Below are positions 34,163-41,786 of a stretch of DNA of 64,000 nt, piece by piece. Each line of letters opens with the position of its first letter. Position 1 is the first letter of the stretch. Below the pieces are notes generated by a model, which saw only the letters and a list, made by a program, of their open reading frames with translations, was not told where the DNA came from and made no database searches. The position numbers and the translations under genes are program-made. This DNA is from Blautia massiliensis (ex Durand et al. 2017). GTDB taxonomy: Bacteria; Bacillota; Clostridia; Lachnospirales; Lachnospiraceae. The stretch lies in contig NZ_LN913006.1 of the NCBI RefSeq assembly GCF_001487165.1, positions 747,596 through 811,595 on the forward strand. The letters run 5' to 3'.

Positions 34163-35425
34163 ATGTTTGAAAATATACGCCTGGCTTTTCAGGGAATATG
34201 GTCACATAAGATGAGATCCTTTCTGACCATGCTGGGTATTATTATTGGTATTGCATCTATTATTGCAATTGTATCTACGATCAAAGGTACCAGTGAGCAG
34301 ATCAAGGAAGATCTGATCGGGTCCGGAAACAATACCGTACAGGTTATGCTCTATGACGGAGACAGTACATACGATATGGATTATGGTTCTTACGGAAACT
34401 CGGCCAAACCGCCGGTTATTTCTGATTCCCAGAAAACGGCGATCGGAGACTTGGATCATGTGATCAGTTCTACATTTTATTACAGTAGCCAGTCTGCCAG
34501 TGTTTATTATAAAAACACAAGCTTTCAGGGCGGAACCGTGTACGGGATCGACAGCAATTATCTGAAAACGATGGGATACCTGGTCCAGTCCGGGCGGGGA
34601 TTTGTACAAAAAGATTATGACAGCTACCGAAAGGTTGCTCTTGTGGATTCCAATGCTGCACAGAATATTTTCGGAAGTGAGAGCCCTGTAGGGAAAACCA
34701 TTGAGGTGGGATCAGAACCGTATATCATTGTAGGTGTGATCACTCAGAGTGAGGACAGCATGCCGAAGATCAATACGATTTCTGAGTACGAGGAATATTC
34801 GCAGACGATCATGGGAAGCGTGATGATCCCGGATACTACCTGGCCTGTTGCATTTAAATTTGATCAGCCGCAAAATGTGACAGTCCGTGCAGACAGCACA
34901 GATAATATGAGTTCTGTAGGAAAAGCAGCAGAGGATATTCTGAATACAGGAATCCAGAATGAAAAAAACAAATCGAACTTTAAATATAAAGCGGAAGACA
35001 TTATGGAGAAGGTTAAGAATCTCCAGAAGCTCAGCGAAAGTACCAATCAGCAGCTGATCTGGATCGCAAGTATCTCCCTGCTTGTTGGTGGTATCGGTGT
35101 TATGAATATCATGCTTGTATCTGTCACAGAACGTACCAGCGAGATCGGACTGAAAAAAGCTATCGGAGCAAGAAAAAAAGTGATCCTGGGACAGTTTCTG
35201 ACGGAAGCTTCGGTGCTGACCAGTATCGGAGGAATCATTGGTGTGGTCCTTGGGATCATCCTGTCAAAAATGGTGTCTCAGGTGTCAGGAGCACCAACAG
35301 CCATCAGCGTTCCGGCAATTATCGGTTCTGTGGTATTTTCCATGCTGATCGGTCTGATCTTCGGACTTCTCCCATCTGTAAAGGCAGCTAATCTTAATCC
35401 GATCGATGCCCTTCGCAGTGAATAA
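34163..35425 (+). CDS. ABC exporter permease, MacB/FtsX type
   Basis: A permease of 420 residues with four membrane helices. It opens MFENIRLAFQGIWSHKMRSFLTMLGIIIGIASIIAI in pieces typical of MacB, then an extracellular MacB_PCD domain (about 45-270), then three C-terminal helices with VGGIGVMNIMLVSVTERTSEIGL. It exports a peptide, antibiotic or lipid, or transmits force across the membrane; the substrate is unknown. It is the last gene of the operon, followed by a terminator. Confidence 0.93.
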   Translation: MFENIRLAFQGIWSHKMRSFLTMLGIIIGIASIIAIVSTIKGTSEQIKEDLIGSGNNTVQVMLYDGDSTYDMDYGSYGNSAKPPVISDSQKTAIGDLDHVISSTFYYSSQSASVYYKNTSFQGGTVYGIDSNYLKTMGYLVQSGRGFVQKDYDSYRKVALVDSNAAQNIFGSESPVGKTIEVGSEPYIIVGVITQSEDSMPKINTISEYEEYSQTIMGSVMIPDTTWPVAFKFDQPQNVTVRADSTDNMSSVGKAAEDILNTGIQNEKNKSNFKYKAEDIMEKVKNLQKLSESTNQQLIWIASISLLVGGIGVMNIMLVSVTERTSEIGLKKAIGARKKVILGQFLTEASVLTSIGGIIGVVLGIILSKMVSQVSGAPTAISVPAIIGSVVFSMLIGLIFGLLPSVKAANLNPIDALRSE

Positions 35426-35444
35426 AAAGATATACATACATATA

Positions 35445-35490
35445 GCATCTGCAATTGCCGGAAGGATTCCGGCGGCAGATGCTTATTTTT
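35445..35490 (+). terminator. Intrinsic terminator of the exporter operon
   Basis: GCATCTGC (35445-35452) pairs with GCAGATGC (35475-35482), with inner GCCGGAA/TTCCGGC pairing, followed by TTATTTTT. Confidence 0.85.
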
Positions 35491-35642
35491 ATATCTGAAA
35501 GTATTGTTCAGGTTTTATGAAGCTCTGCGGTCTTTATTTTGTCACTTTTGCTGTATATATGACAAAAAAAGAAAGTATAAATAGAGTTTTTACAGGTTTT
35601 TTAGAGATCATAAAAAAATCGTGGCAGAATCTTTGGATAGTG

Positions 35643-35651
35643 TGATATAAT
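35643..35651 (+). promoter_or_regulatory. Extended -10 promoter of ptsI
   Basis: TGATATAAT (35643-35651) is a perfect extended -10 box; no clear -35 is seen at the expected distance. The rest of the 269-base gap 35426-35694 holds the exporter terminator and AT-rich sequence with no gene. Confidence 0.55.
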
Positions 35652-35694
35652 ACATCATAAGTGGGCAAATATAAAAACAGAAGGAGATAATTTC

Positions 35695-37311
35695 ATGAAG
35701 GTTTTGGAAGGTAAATCTGTATTTTCCGGTATTGCGATCGGTAAGATCTCAATCCTCCAGAAAGTTGACGCCAGTGTTAAACGTGTTCACGTGGAGGATC
35801 CGGAAGAAGAGGTAAAGCGTGTGGAGGCAGCCAGAGAGCAGGCTGTGGCACAGCTTCAGAAGCTTTATGACAAGGCTCTTCAGGAAGTTGGAGAGTCCGG
35901 AGCGGCAATCTTTGAGGTTCATCAGATGATGCTGGATGATGATGACTATCTGGATTCCATCCACAACATTATCCGTACAGAGTCTGTAAATGCAGAATAT
36001 GCGGTTGCAACAACTGGTGATAACTTCTCATCAATGTTCGCACAGATGGACGACGATTATATGAAAGCAAGAGCAGCTGATGTAAAGGATATCTCAGACC
36101 GTCTGGTACGTGTGCTTTCCGGCCATGGAGATGGAGAGCTTGAAGCATCCGAGCCGGTGATCGTAGTTGCAGAGGATCTTGCACCAAGTGAGACTGTACA
36201 GATGGATAAGAGCAAGGTTCTTGCTTTTGTCACAAGAAAAGGTTCTTCTAACTCACATACTGCGATTCTTGCGAGAACCATGAATATTCCGGCGCTGATC
36301 AATATTGAATACGATGAGTCCATGGACGGTAAGATGGCAGTCGTAGACGGAAAGAGCGGAAATCTGATCGTTGAGCCGGATGCAGAGACCCTTAAAAAAT
36401 ATGAGGATATGCGTGCCGATGAACTTGCACAGCGTGCAATGCTCAAAGAACTGAAAGGTAAAGAAACTGTTACCAAGAGCGGTCGTAAGCTCCACCTTTA
36501 TGCCAACATCGGAAGTACAGGTGATGTTGCGAATGTACTTGCCAATGATGCGGAAGGCATCGGACTTTTCCGAAGTGAGTTCGTATACCTGGAAAAAGAA
36601 GACTATCCTACAGAGGAAGAGCAGTTCCAGGTTTACAAGACCGTAGCTCAGAATATGGCCGGCAAAAAAGTTATCATTCGTACTCTGGATATCGGAGCGG
36701 ACAAGCAGATCGATTATTTCAATATGGCGCATGAGGAAAACCCTGCAATGGGATATCGTGCGGTCCGTATCTGTCTGGACCGTCCGGAAGTATTTAAGAC
36801 ACAGCTGAGAGCACTTTTCCGCGCAAGCATGTTCGGAAATATTTCCATCATGTATCCGATGATCATCTCTGTAACAGAGGTGAAGCAGATCAAGGCCATT
36901 GTAGCAGAAGTAAAAGCAGAGCTTAAGGAACAGGGGATCCCGTTCCGTGATGACGTGGAGCAGGGTATCATGATCGAGACTCCGGCAGCTGTTATGATCA
37001 GTGATCTTCTTGCAAAAGAGGTTGATTTCTTCAGTATCGGAACCAATGATCTGACCCAGTATACACTGGCTATTGACCGTCAGAATGCAAAGCTTGACAA
37101 CATTTATGATTCCCATCATGAGGCAGTTCTCCGTATGATCCAGATGGTTGTGGATAATGCACACAAAGAAGGTATCTGGGCCGGAATCTGTGGTGAGCTT
37201 GGTGCGGACACTACACTTACTGAGAGATTTGTAGAGATGGGACTGGATGAGTTGTCCGTATCTCCGACATTTGTTCTTCCGGTTCGAAAGATCGTAAGAG
37301 AAATGAAATAA
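35695..37311 (+). CDS. ptsI: Phosphoenolpyruvate-protein phosphotransferase (PTS enzyme I)
   Basis: A cytosolic enzyme of 538 residues that moves phosphate from PEP to HPr. The active-site His lies in GSSNSHTAILAR (about 181-192); PEP-binding motifs are LFRSEFVYL, MIETPAA and the C-terminal GICGELGAD. The length is slightly below the usual 570. AGAAGGAGAT precedes the ATG. No ptsH or sugar-specific EII gene lies next to it, so it probably serves all PTS sugars of the cell. Confidence 0.95.
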   Translation: MKVLEGKSVFSGIAIGKISILQKVDASVKRVHVEDPEEEVKRVEAAREQAVAQLQKLYDKALQEVGESGAAIFEVHQMMLDDDDYLDSIHNIIRTESVNAEYAVATTGDNFSSMFAQMDDDYMKARAADVKDISDRLVRVLSGHGDGELEASEPVIVVAEDLAPSETVQMDKSKVLAFVTRKGSSNSHTAILARTMNIPALINIEYDESMDGKMAVVDGKSGNLIVEPDAETLKKYEDMRADELAQRAMLKELKGKETVTKSGRKLHLYANIGSTGDVANVLANDAEGIGLFRSEFVYLEKEDYPTEEEQFQVYKTVAQNMAGKKVIIRTLDIGADKQIDYFNMAHEENPAMGYRAVRICLDRPEVFKTQLRALFRASMFGNISIMYPMIISVTEVKQIKAIVAEVKAELKEQGIPFRDDVEQGIMIETPAAVMISDLLAKEVDFFSIGTNDLTQYTLAIDRQNAKLDNIYDSHHEAVLRMIQMVVDNAHKEGIWAGICGELGADTTLTERFVEMGLDELSVSPTFVLPVRKIVREMK

Positions 37312-37356
37312 AACACAGATCATAAATAGATAAGGATATTTTTGATAAATAGTGTG

Positions 37357-37398
37357 ACAGCTGCTGTGCATAAATATTTGTATGGCAGCTGTTTTTTT
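37357..37398 (+). terminator. Intrinsic terminator of ptsI
   Basis: ACAGCTGC (37357-37364) and GCAGCTGT (37385-37392) pair, followed by seven T. Confidence 0.85.
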
Positions 37399-37399
37399 A

Positions 37400-37425
37400 G
37401 TTACTGTTCACTGGTAATATTCCGC
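37400..37425. repeat. Dispersed intergenic repeat, copy 1
   Basis: A 26-base stretch (begins GTTACTGTTCACTGG, ends TAATATTCCGC) recurs at 51621-51646 with two mismatches. Copy 1 lies between the ptsI terminator and the degV promoter. A hairpin TGTGA/TCACA follows (about 37437-37454) and is not shared with copy 2. Confidence 0.6.
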
Positions 37426-37465
37426 GAGGTATTTTTTGTGAGCGAAGGTCACAGAAAATTTCCAA

Positions 37466-37494
37466 TTGTGATATAGAAAAAAATATGATACACT
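37466..37494 (+). promoter_or_regulatory. Promoter of degV
   Basis: TTGTGA (37466-37471), a 17-base spacer and TACACT (37489-37494). Initiation would be near 37501. Confidence 0.55.
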
Positions 37495-37514
37495 AACATC
37501 ATGGCTTTCTACAG

Positions 37515-37565
37515 CAGTTCAAAGAATTAGTTCATCAGGGGCTGATGCATTAATTCTTTGAACTG
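37515..37565 (+). promoter_or_regulatory. 15-bp perfect leader hairpin of degV
   Basis: CAGTTCAAAGAATTA (37515-37529) pairs without mismatch with TAATTCTTTGAACTG (37551-37565). An inner stem CATCAG/CTGATG (37533-37538/37542-37547) caps it. It starts about 15 bases after the predicted start of transcription and ends 15 bases before the AGGAGGAG ribosome site. It has no U run, so it looks like a stability element or protein-binding RNA site rather than a terminator. Confidence 0.6.
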
Positions 37566-37595
37566 TGAGATAACAGACCAGGAGGAGAGAAAAGA

Positions 37596-38465
37596 ATGGG
37601 CAAAATTGCCATTGTAACAGACAGCAACAGCGGTATCACACAGGCCCAGGCAGAAGAGCTTGGCGTTTATGTGATACCGATGCCGTTTTATATTAATGAA
37701 AAAATGTATCTTGAAGGTGTAACTCTCACACAGGAAGAGTTTTATGAGAAGCTTAAGAAGGATGAACCGATCTCCACATCTCAGCCAAGTCCGGCTGATC
37801 TCTGTGATCTGTGGGACAAGCTTCTGAGAGATTATGAGGAAATCGTTCATATTCCGATGTCAAGCGGACTGAGTGCATCCTGTTCTACTGCAATGGGACT
37901 TGCTATTGATTATAATGGTCGTGTTCAGGTAGTGGACAATCAGCGGATTTCCGTAACACAGAGACAGTCTGTAATGGATGCTAAGATGCTTGCCGAGGCA
38001 GGAAAAAGTGCTGCAGAGATCAAGAAGATCCTTACAGATCAGAAACTCGATTCCAGTATTTATATCACACTTGACACCCTGAAATATCTGAAAAAAGGTG
38101 GCAGGATCACACCGGCAGCAGCAGCCATCGGAACGGTTCTGAACCTGAAGCCTGTACTTCAGATCCAGGGAGAGAAGCTGGATGCCTACGCCAAGGTCCG
38201 TGGCAAGAAGCAGGCCAAACGTGCCATGCTGAAGGCAATGAAGAATGATTGGGAAACACGTTTTAAGGAATACGCATCTGACGGTGAGATGTGTCTTCAG
38301 GCTGCTTATACAGGAAATCTGGAAGAAGCAGAAGAATTTAAAAAAGAGATCCAGGAGGTATTTCCGGGAATGGAGATACATATGGATCCCCTTTCTTTAA
38401 GTGTTGCCTGCCATATCGGTTATGGTGCCCTTGCAGTCGCATGTTCAAGAAAAGTGACGTTATAA
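37596..38465 (+). CDS. DegV family fatty-acid-binding protein
   Basis: A cytosolic protein of 289 residues of the DegV/FakB type. ATVTDSNSG-like start (IAIVTDSNSGI), PSPADL after STSQ, SSGLSASCSTA and GGRITPAAAAIGTVLNLKPVL are the family motifs; they cradle a fatty acid that a FakA kinase phosphorylates. No fakA is nearby. It has its own promoter with a long leader hairpin. Confidence 0.92.
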   Translation: MGKIAIVTDSNSGITQAQAEELGVYVIPMPFYINEKMYLEGVTLTQEEFYEKLKKDEPISTSQPSPADLCDLWDKLLRDYEEIVHIPMSSGLSASCSTAMGLAIDYNGRVQVVDNQRISVTQRQSVMDAKMLAEAGKSAAEIKKILTDQKLDSSIYITLDTLKYLKKGGRITPAAAAIGTVLNLKPVLQIQGEKLDAYAKVRGKKQAKRAMLKAMKNDWETRFKEYASDGEMCLQAAYTGNLEEAEEFKKEIQEVFPGMEIHMDPLSLSVACHIGYGALAVACSRKVTL

Positions 38466-38504
38466 GCATAAAATACAGAAACAAAGATATGAGGAGTTTG
38501 AAAC

Positions 38505-40271
38505 ATGAAGAAGATTATGGAACAGATGGCGGAAGAACTTTCCGCAGCATTTGAAAAAGCAGGTTATGATCCGTCCTACGGAAAAGTTACTGTTTCCAAC
38601 AGACCGGACTTATGTGAGTATCAGTGTAACGGTGCTATGGCAGGAGCCAAAGCATATCACAAGGCACCGTTTATGATCGCTGATGATGTGGTAGCACAGC
38701 TGTCAGACAGCCGGATCTTTTCCAGAGCAGAAGTTGTAAAGCCTGGATTTATCAACCTGGATGTGAAACCGGAATTTGTTGCAGAATACATGAATAAGAT
38801 GGCAGAGGACGAGAAGCTTTCTGTTGAGACTGCCAAGAATCCGAAGACGATCATTATCGACTATGGCGGACCAAACGTTGCCAAGCCGCTTCACGTAGGA
38901 CATCTCCGTTCTGCGATCATCGGTGAGAGCATCAAGCGTATCGGACGTTTTGTAGGACATAAGGTGATCGGTGATGTACATCTTGGAGACTGGGGCCTTC
39001 AGATGGGACTGATCATCACCGAGCTGAAACACCGGAAACCGGAGCTGGTATATTTTGATGACAGCTTTACCGGTGAATATCCGGCAGAAGCACCGTTTAC
39101 TATCAGCGAGCTGGAAGAGATCTATCCATGTGCCAGTGGGAAGTCCAAAGAGGATGAGGCTTACCGTAATGAGGCACTGGAGGCAACCCACCTTCTTCAG
39201 CAGGGTAAACCCGGATACATGGCTCTCTGGAACCACATCATGAATGTATCTGTAACAGACCTTAAGAGAAACTACGCGAATCTGAACGTAGACTTTGACC
39301 TCTGGAAAAAAGAATCCGATGCACAGCCATACATTCCGGATATGGTAGAGGATATGAAGAAGCGAGGATTTGCCTATGAGGACCAGGGTGCTCTTGTTGT
39401 AGATGTAAAAGAAGAGAGTGATACCAAGGAGATCCCTCCATGTATGCTTTTGAAATCAGACGGAGCTTCTCTCTATACGACCACAGACCTTGCTACTATC
39501 GTAGAGCGTATGAAACTCTTTCAGCCGGATGAGATCCTTTATGTTGTTGACAAGCGTCAGGAGCTGCATTTTATCCAGGTATTCCGCTGCGCAAGAAAAA
39601 CCGGTCTTGTAAATCCGGAGACCAAGCTTTCCTTCCTTGGTTTCGGTACCATGAATGGAAAAGACGGTAAACCGTTTAAGACAAGAGAAGGCGGTGTTAT
39701 GCGTCTGGAGAACCTGATCGCAGATATTGATGAGGAAATGTATCGTAAGATCGTGGAGAATCGCAGTGTAAAAGATAAAGATGCAAAGGATACTGCCAAG
39801 ATTGTAGGACTTTCCGCAATCAAATACGGAGATCTTTCCAACCAGGCGACCAAGGATTACATCTTTGATGTTGACCGCTTTACATCCTTTGAGGGAAATA
39901 CAGGTCCGTATATCCTTTATACTATCGTTCGTATTAAGTCGATCCTGAACCGTTATGTACAGGAGGGGGGAGATTTAAGTACAGGTAAGATCCTTCCGGC
40001 AGTCAATGCCAGTGAGAAGAACCTGATGCTTCAGCTTTCCGGCTTTGCGGCAATGGTTGAGAACGCTTTTGAAGAAAAAGCACCACATAAGATCTGTGCA
40101 TATATCTATGAGGTATCCAATGCATTTAACAGCTTTTACCATGAGACCAAGATCTTAAGCGAAGAGGATCAGGCACAGAAGGAATCCTTCCTTCAGCTGC
40201 TCCAGCTTACAAGAAGAGTGCTTGAGACAAGCATCGATCTTCTTGGATTCTCTGCACCGGATCGTATGTAA
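38505..40271 (+). CDS. argS: Arginyl-tRNA synthetase
   Basis: A class I synthetase of 588 residues. The HIGH-type motif appears as KPLHVGHLRSAIIG (about 126), preceded by the Arg-specific N-terminal domain. The C-terminal DALR anticodon domain starts near EGNTGPYILYTIVRIKSIL. No clear KMSKS, as is common in ArgRS. It starts 39 bases after degV and ends at a terminator. Confidence 0.95.
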   Translation: MKKIMEQMAEELSAAFEKAGYDPSYGKVTVSNRPDLCEYQCNGAMAGAKAYHKAPFMIADDVVAQLSDSRIFSRAEVVKPGFINLDVKPEFVAEYMNKMAEDEKLSVETAKNPKTIIIDYGGPNVAKPLHVGHLRSAIIGESIKRIGRFVGHKVIGDVHLGDWGLQMGLIITELKHRKPELVYFDDSFTGEYPAEAPFTISELEEIYPCASGKSKEDEAYRNEALEATHLLQQGKPGYMALWNHIMNVSVTDLKRNYANLNVDFDLWKKESDAQPYIPDMVEDMKKRGFAYEDQGALVVDVKEESDTKEIPPCMLLKSDGASLYTTTDLATIVERMKLFQPDEILYVVDKRQELHFIQVFRCARKTGLVNPETKLSFLGFGTMNGKDGKPFKTREGGVMRLENLIADIDEEMYRKIVENRSVKDKDAKDTAKIVGLSAIKYGDLSNQATKDYIFDVDRFTSFEGNTGPYILYTIVRIKSILNRYVQEGGDLSTGKILPAVNASEKNLMLQLSGFAAMVENAFEEKAPHKICAYIYEVSNAFNSFYHETKILSEEDQAQKESFLQLLQLTRRVLETSIDLLGFSAPDRM

Positions 40272-40312
40272 GGTATAGCTTTGCAGATACAAACACTATG
40301 AATAATGACAGA

Positions 40313-40361
40313 CCGCCGGATAAAGAGACATTTTTGTCTGCTATATCCGGCGGACTTTTTT
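40313..40361 (+). terminator. Intrinsic terminator of argS
   Basis: CCGCCGGATA (40313-40322) pairs perfectly with TATCCGGCGG (40344-40353), followed by ACTTTTTTATA. Confidence 0.85.
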
Positions 40362-40375
40362 ATATAGAAAGTTCT

Positions 40376-40403
40376 TTGCAAAAAGAACAGGACGTGCTAT
40401 AAT
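40376..40403 (+). promoter_or_regulatory. Promoter of the kinase operon
   Basis: TTGCAA (40376-40381), a 16-base spacer and a perfect TATAAT (40398-40403). It starts right after the argS terminator. The leader is about 145 bases long and includes an inverted repeat and a 19-base sequence also found at 44278. Confidence 0.65.
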
Positions 40404-40423
40404 AGGACTTATCCTAAACGAGG

Positions 40424-40445
40424 GCAGATCACGAATATCTGCCTG
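40424..40445 (+). repeat. Leader inverted repeat containing a 19-base sequence shared with 44278-44296
   Basis: GGCAGAT (40424-40430) pairs with ATCTGCC (40437-40443). The bases 40427-40445 (GATCACGAATATCTGCCTG) are identical to 44278-44296, in the gap ahead of the GntR operon. Confidence 0.6.
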
Positions 40446-40553
40446 ACTATAAGTTATCTGTTTTTTCAAACCGGAATTCACCGGATTATCCCAAATCAAT
40501 AAGAAATGTAAGCATAAATATTGTCTGACAGAAATGAGAGGAAGGTGATCTGT

Positions 40554-41786
40554 CTGATCGGAAATGTTCTGAAAGAACGTTATTGCATTGTAGAACAAAT
40601 TGGACATGGCGGAGGTGGAAGCCTTTATCTGGCAAAAGATATGGAGCTTGGTATCTGCCGTGCAGTGAAAGAGATACCGATCGCAAAGAAAAAAGAAGCC
40701 AGACTCATGCAGCATCTGGAATATCCTGCAATACCGAAGATTATCGATTATGTGGAAACAGGGGAGTACTGTTATCTGATCATGGAATATATCAAGGGTC
40801 AGTCGCTGGGAGAACTTCTCCGTTCAGGAAAACGGTTTTCTTTACGGGAAATCCTTGCTCTGGGAAAGGAGATTGCCAGAGTATTGGAATATCTTCACAG
40901 TCGGAAGCCACCGGTCTGTTACGGGGACCTGAAACCGGATAATCTTATGTTTTCTGAAACCGGGCATCTGTATCTGATAGATCTTGGAAGTGCCATGTTC
41001 GATCATGGAAAAAGAAAACAGATCTGTGAAGGAACGAAAGGCTATGCGGCGCCGGAGCAGTATCAGGGCTACTTAAGACCGGGAAGTGATATTTATGCTC
41101 TGGGGAAGACCCTGGAAAAGCTTTGCGGAAAAAAGAAATGGCAGTGGATTTTATATCCGGATTTTTTCTTGCTCCTGTTCCGATGTACCAGAAAACAGGA
41201 AAAATACAGATATTCGGATATGTCAGTGGTTCAGAAGAAAATCCAAAAGCTGGAAAACAGATATCGGATGATCACTTGGAGAAAACGATTTCTGGAAGCG
41301 GCAGCTGCAGGGATTCTGATAGGAACACTGATCTTGATAGCAGGATTGCTGAAAACGGAAGAATTTTCTGTGGCGATCTCAGAAGTAACAGATTTGTATT
41401 ACGAAGCCAGACAGTATCCGGAAGACTCAAAAGATCGGGAAAAGTGCTGTATGGCAGCGGAAAAGAGACTCCAGAGGTTAAGTAGAAATTATGGGGAAAA
41501 AGAACAGCAGCGTCGTATTGAGCTATTGCTGGCATGGAATGCGGAGCTTTTGTGTGAACCGGAAAAAGCGGCTTTATATTATGAAAATCTTCTTCTGTAT
41601 GATGCAGAATATCCTGTGGCTTACGGAGAATATGGAATGTTTCTTATTCGGACCGGTCAGAAAGAGGCCAGCAGAAAGCTGTGGGAAGATTATAAAGAGA
41701 AAGAAAAAGCGGAATTACTGGATGACAGTGAAAGCAGAAATCTGCAGCTTTGGGAGGAGATCAATGAGAAAAAGAAGAGAAAGTGA
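40554..41786 (+). CDS. Membrane serine/threonine kinase-like protein, non-RD, with extracytoplasmic helical repeats
   Basis: About 410 residues. The kinase domain (1-240) shows the glycine loop GHGGGGSLY, the Lys in RAVKEI, CYGDLKPDN in place of HRDLKPDN (His and Arg lost, Asp, Lys and Asn kept), DLG in place of DFG, and GTKGYAAPEQ. One membrane helix (about 254-276) is followed by a helical, TPR-like outer domain (280-410). The start is unusual: GTG 40545 and TTG 40521 lack a properly placed ribosome site, while AGGAAGGTGATC (40539-40550) is well placed for a CTG at 40554, giving the classic kinase opening (L/M)IGNVLKERY. Catalysis is possible since the key Asp and Lys remain. It overlaps the next gene by 23 bases. 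Confidence 0.82.
   Translation: MIGNVLKERYCIVEQIGHGGGGSLYLAKDMELGICRAVKEIPIAKKKEARLMQHLEYPAIPKIIDYVETGEYCYLIMEYIKGQSLGELLRSGKRFSLREILALGKEIARVLEYLHSRKPPVCYGDLKPDNLMFSETGHLYLIDLGSAMFDHGKRKQICEGTKGYAAPEQYQGYLRPGSDIYALGKTLEKLCGKKKWQWILYPDFFLLLFRCTRKQEKYRYSDMSVVQKKIQKLENRYRMITWRKRFLEAAAAGILIGTLILIAGLLKTEEFSVAISEVTDLYYEARQYPEDSKDREKCCMAAEKRLQRLSRNYGEKEQQRRIELLLAWNAELLCEPEKAALYYENLLLYDAEYPVAYGEYGMFLIRTGQKEASRKLWEDYKEKEKAELLDDSESRNLQLWEEINEKKKRK

Noticed and set aside
41491-41763. Upstream extension of the kinase partner gene to 41491
   Set aside because: It lies inside the kinase gene in another frame; the good ribosome site and signal sequence start at 41764.
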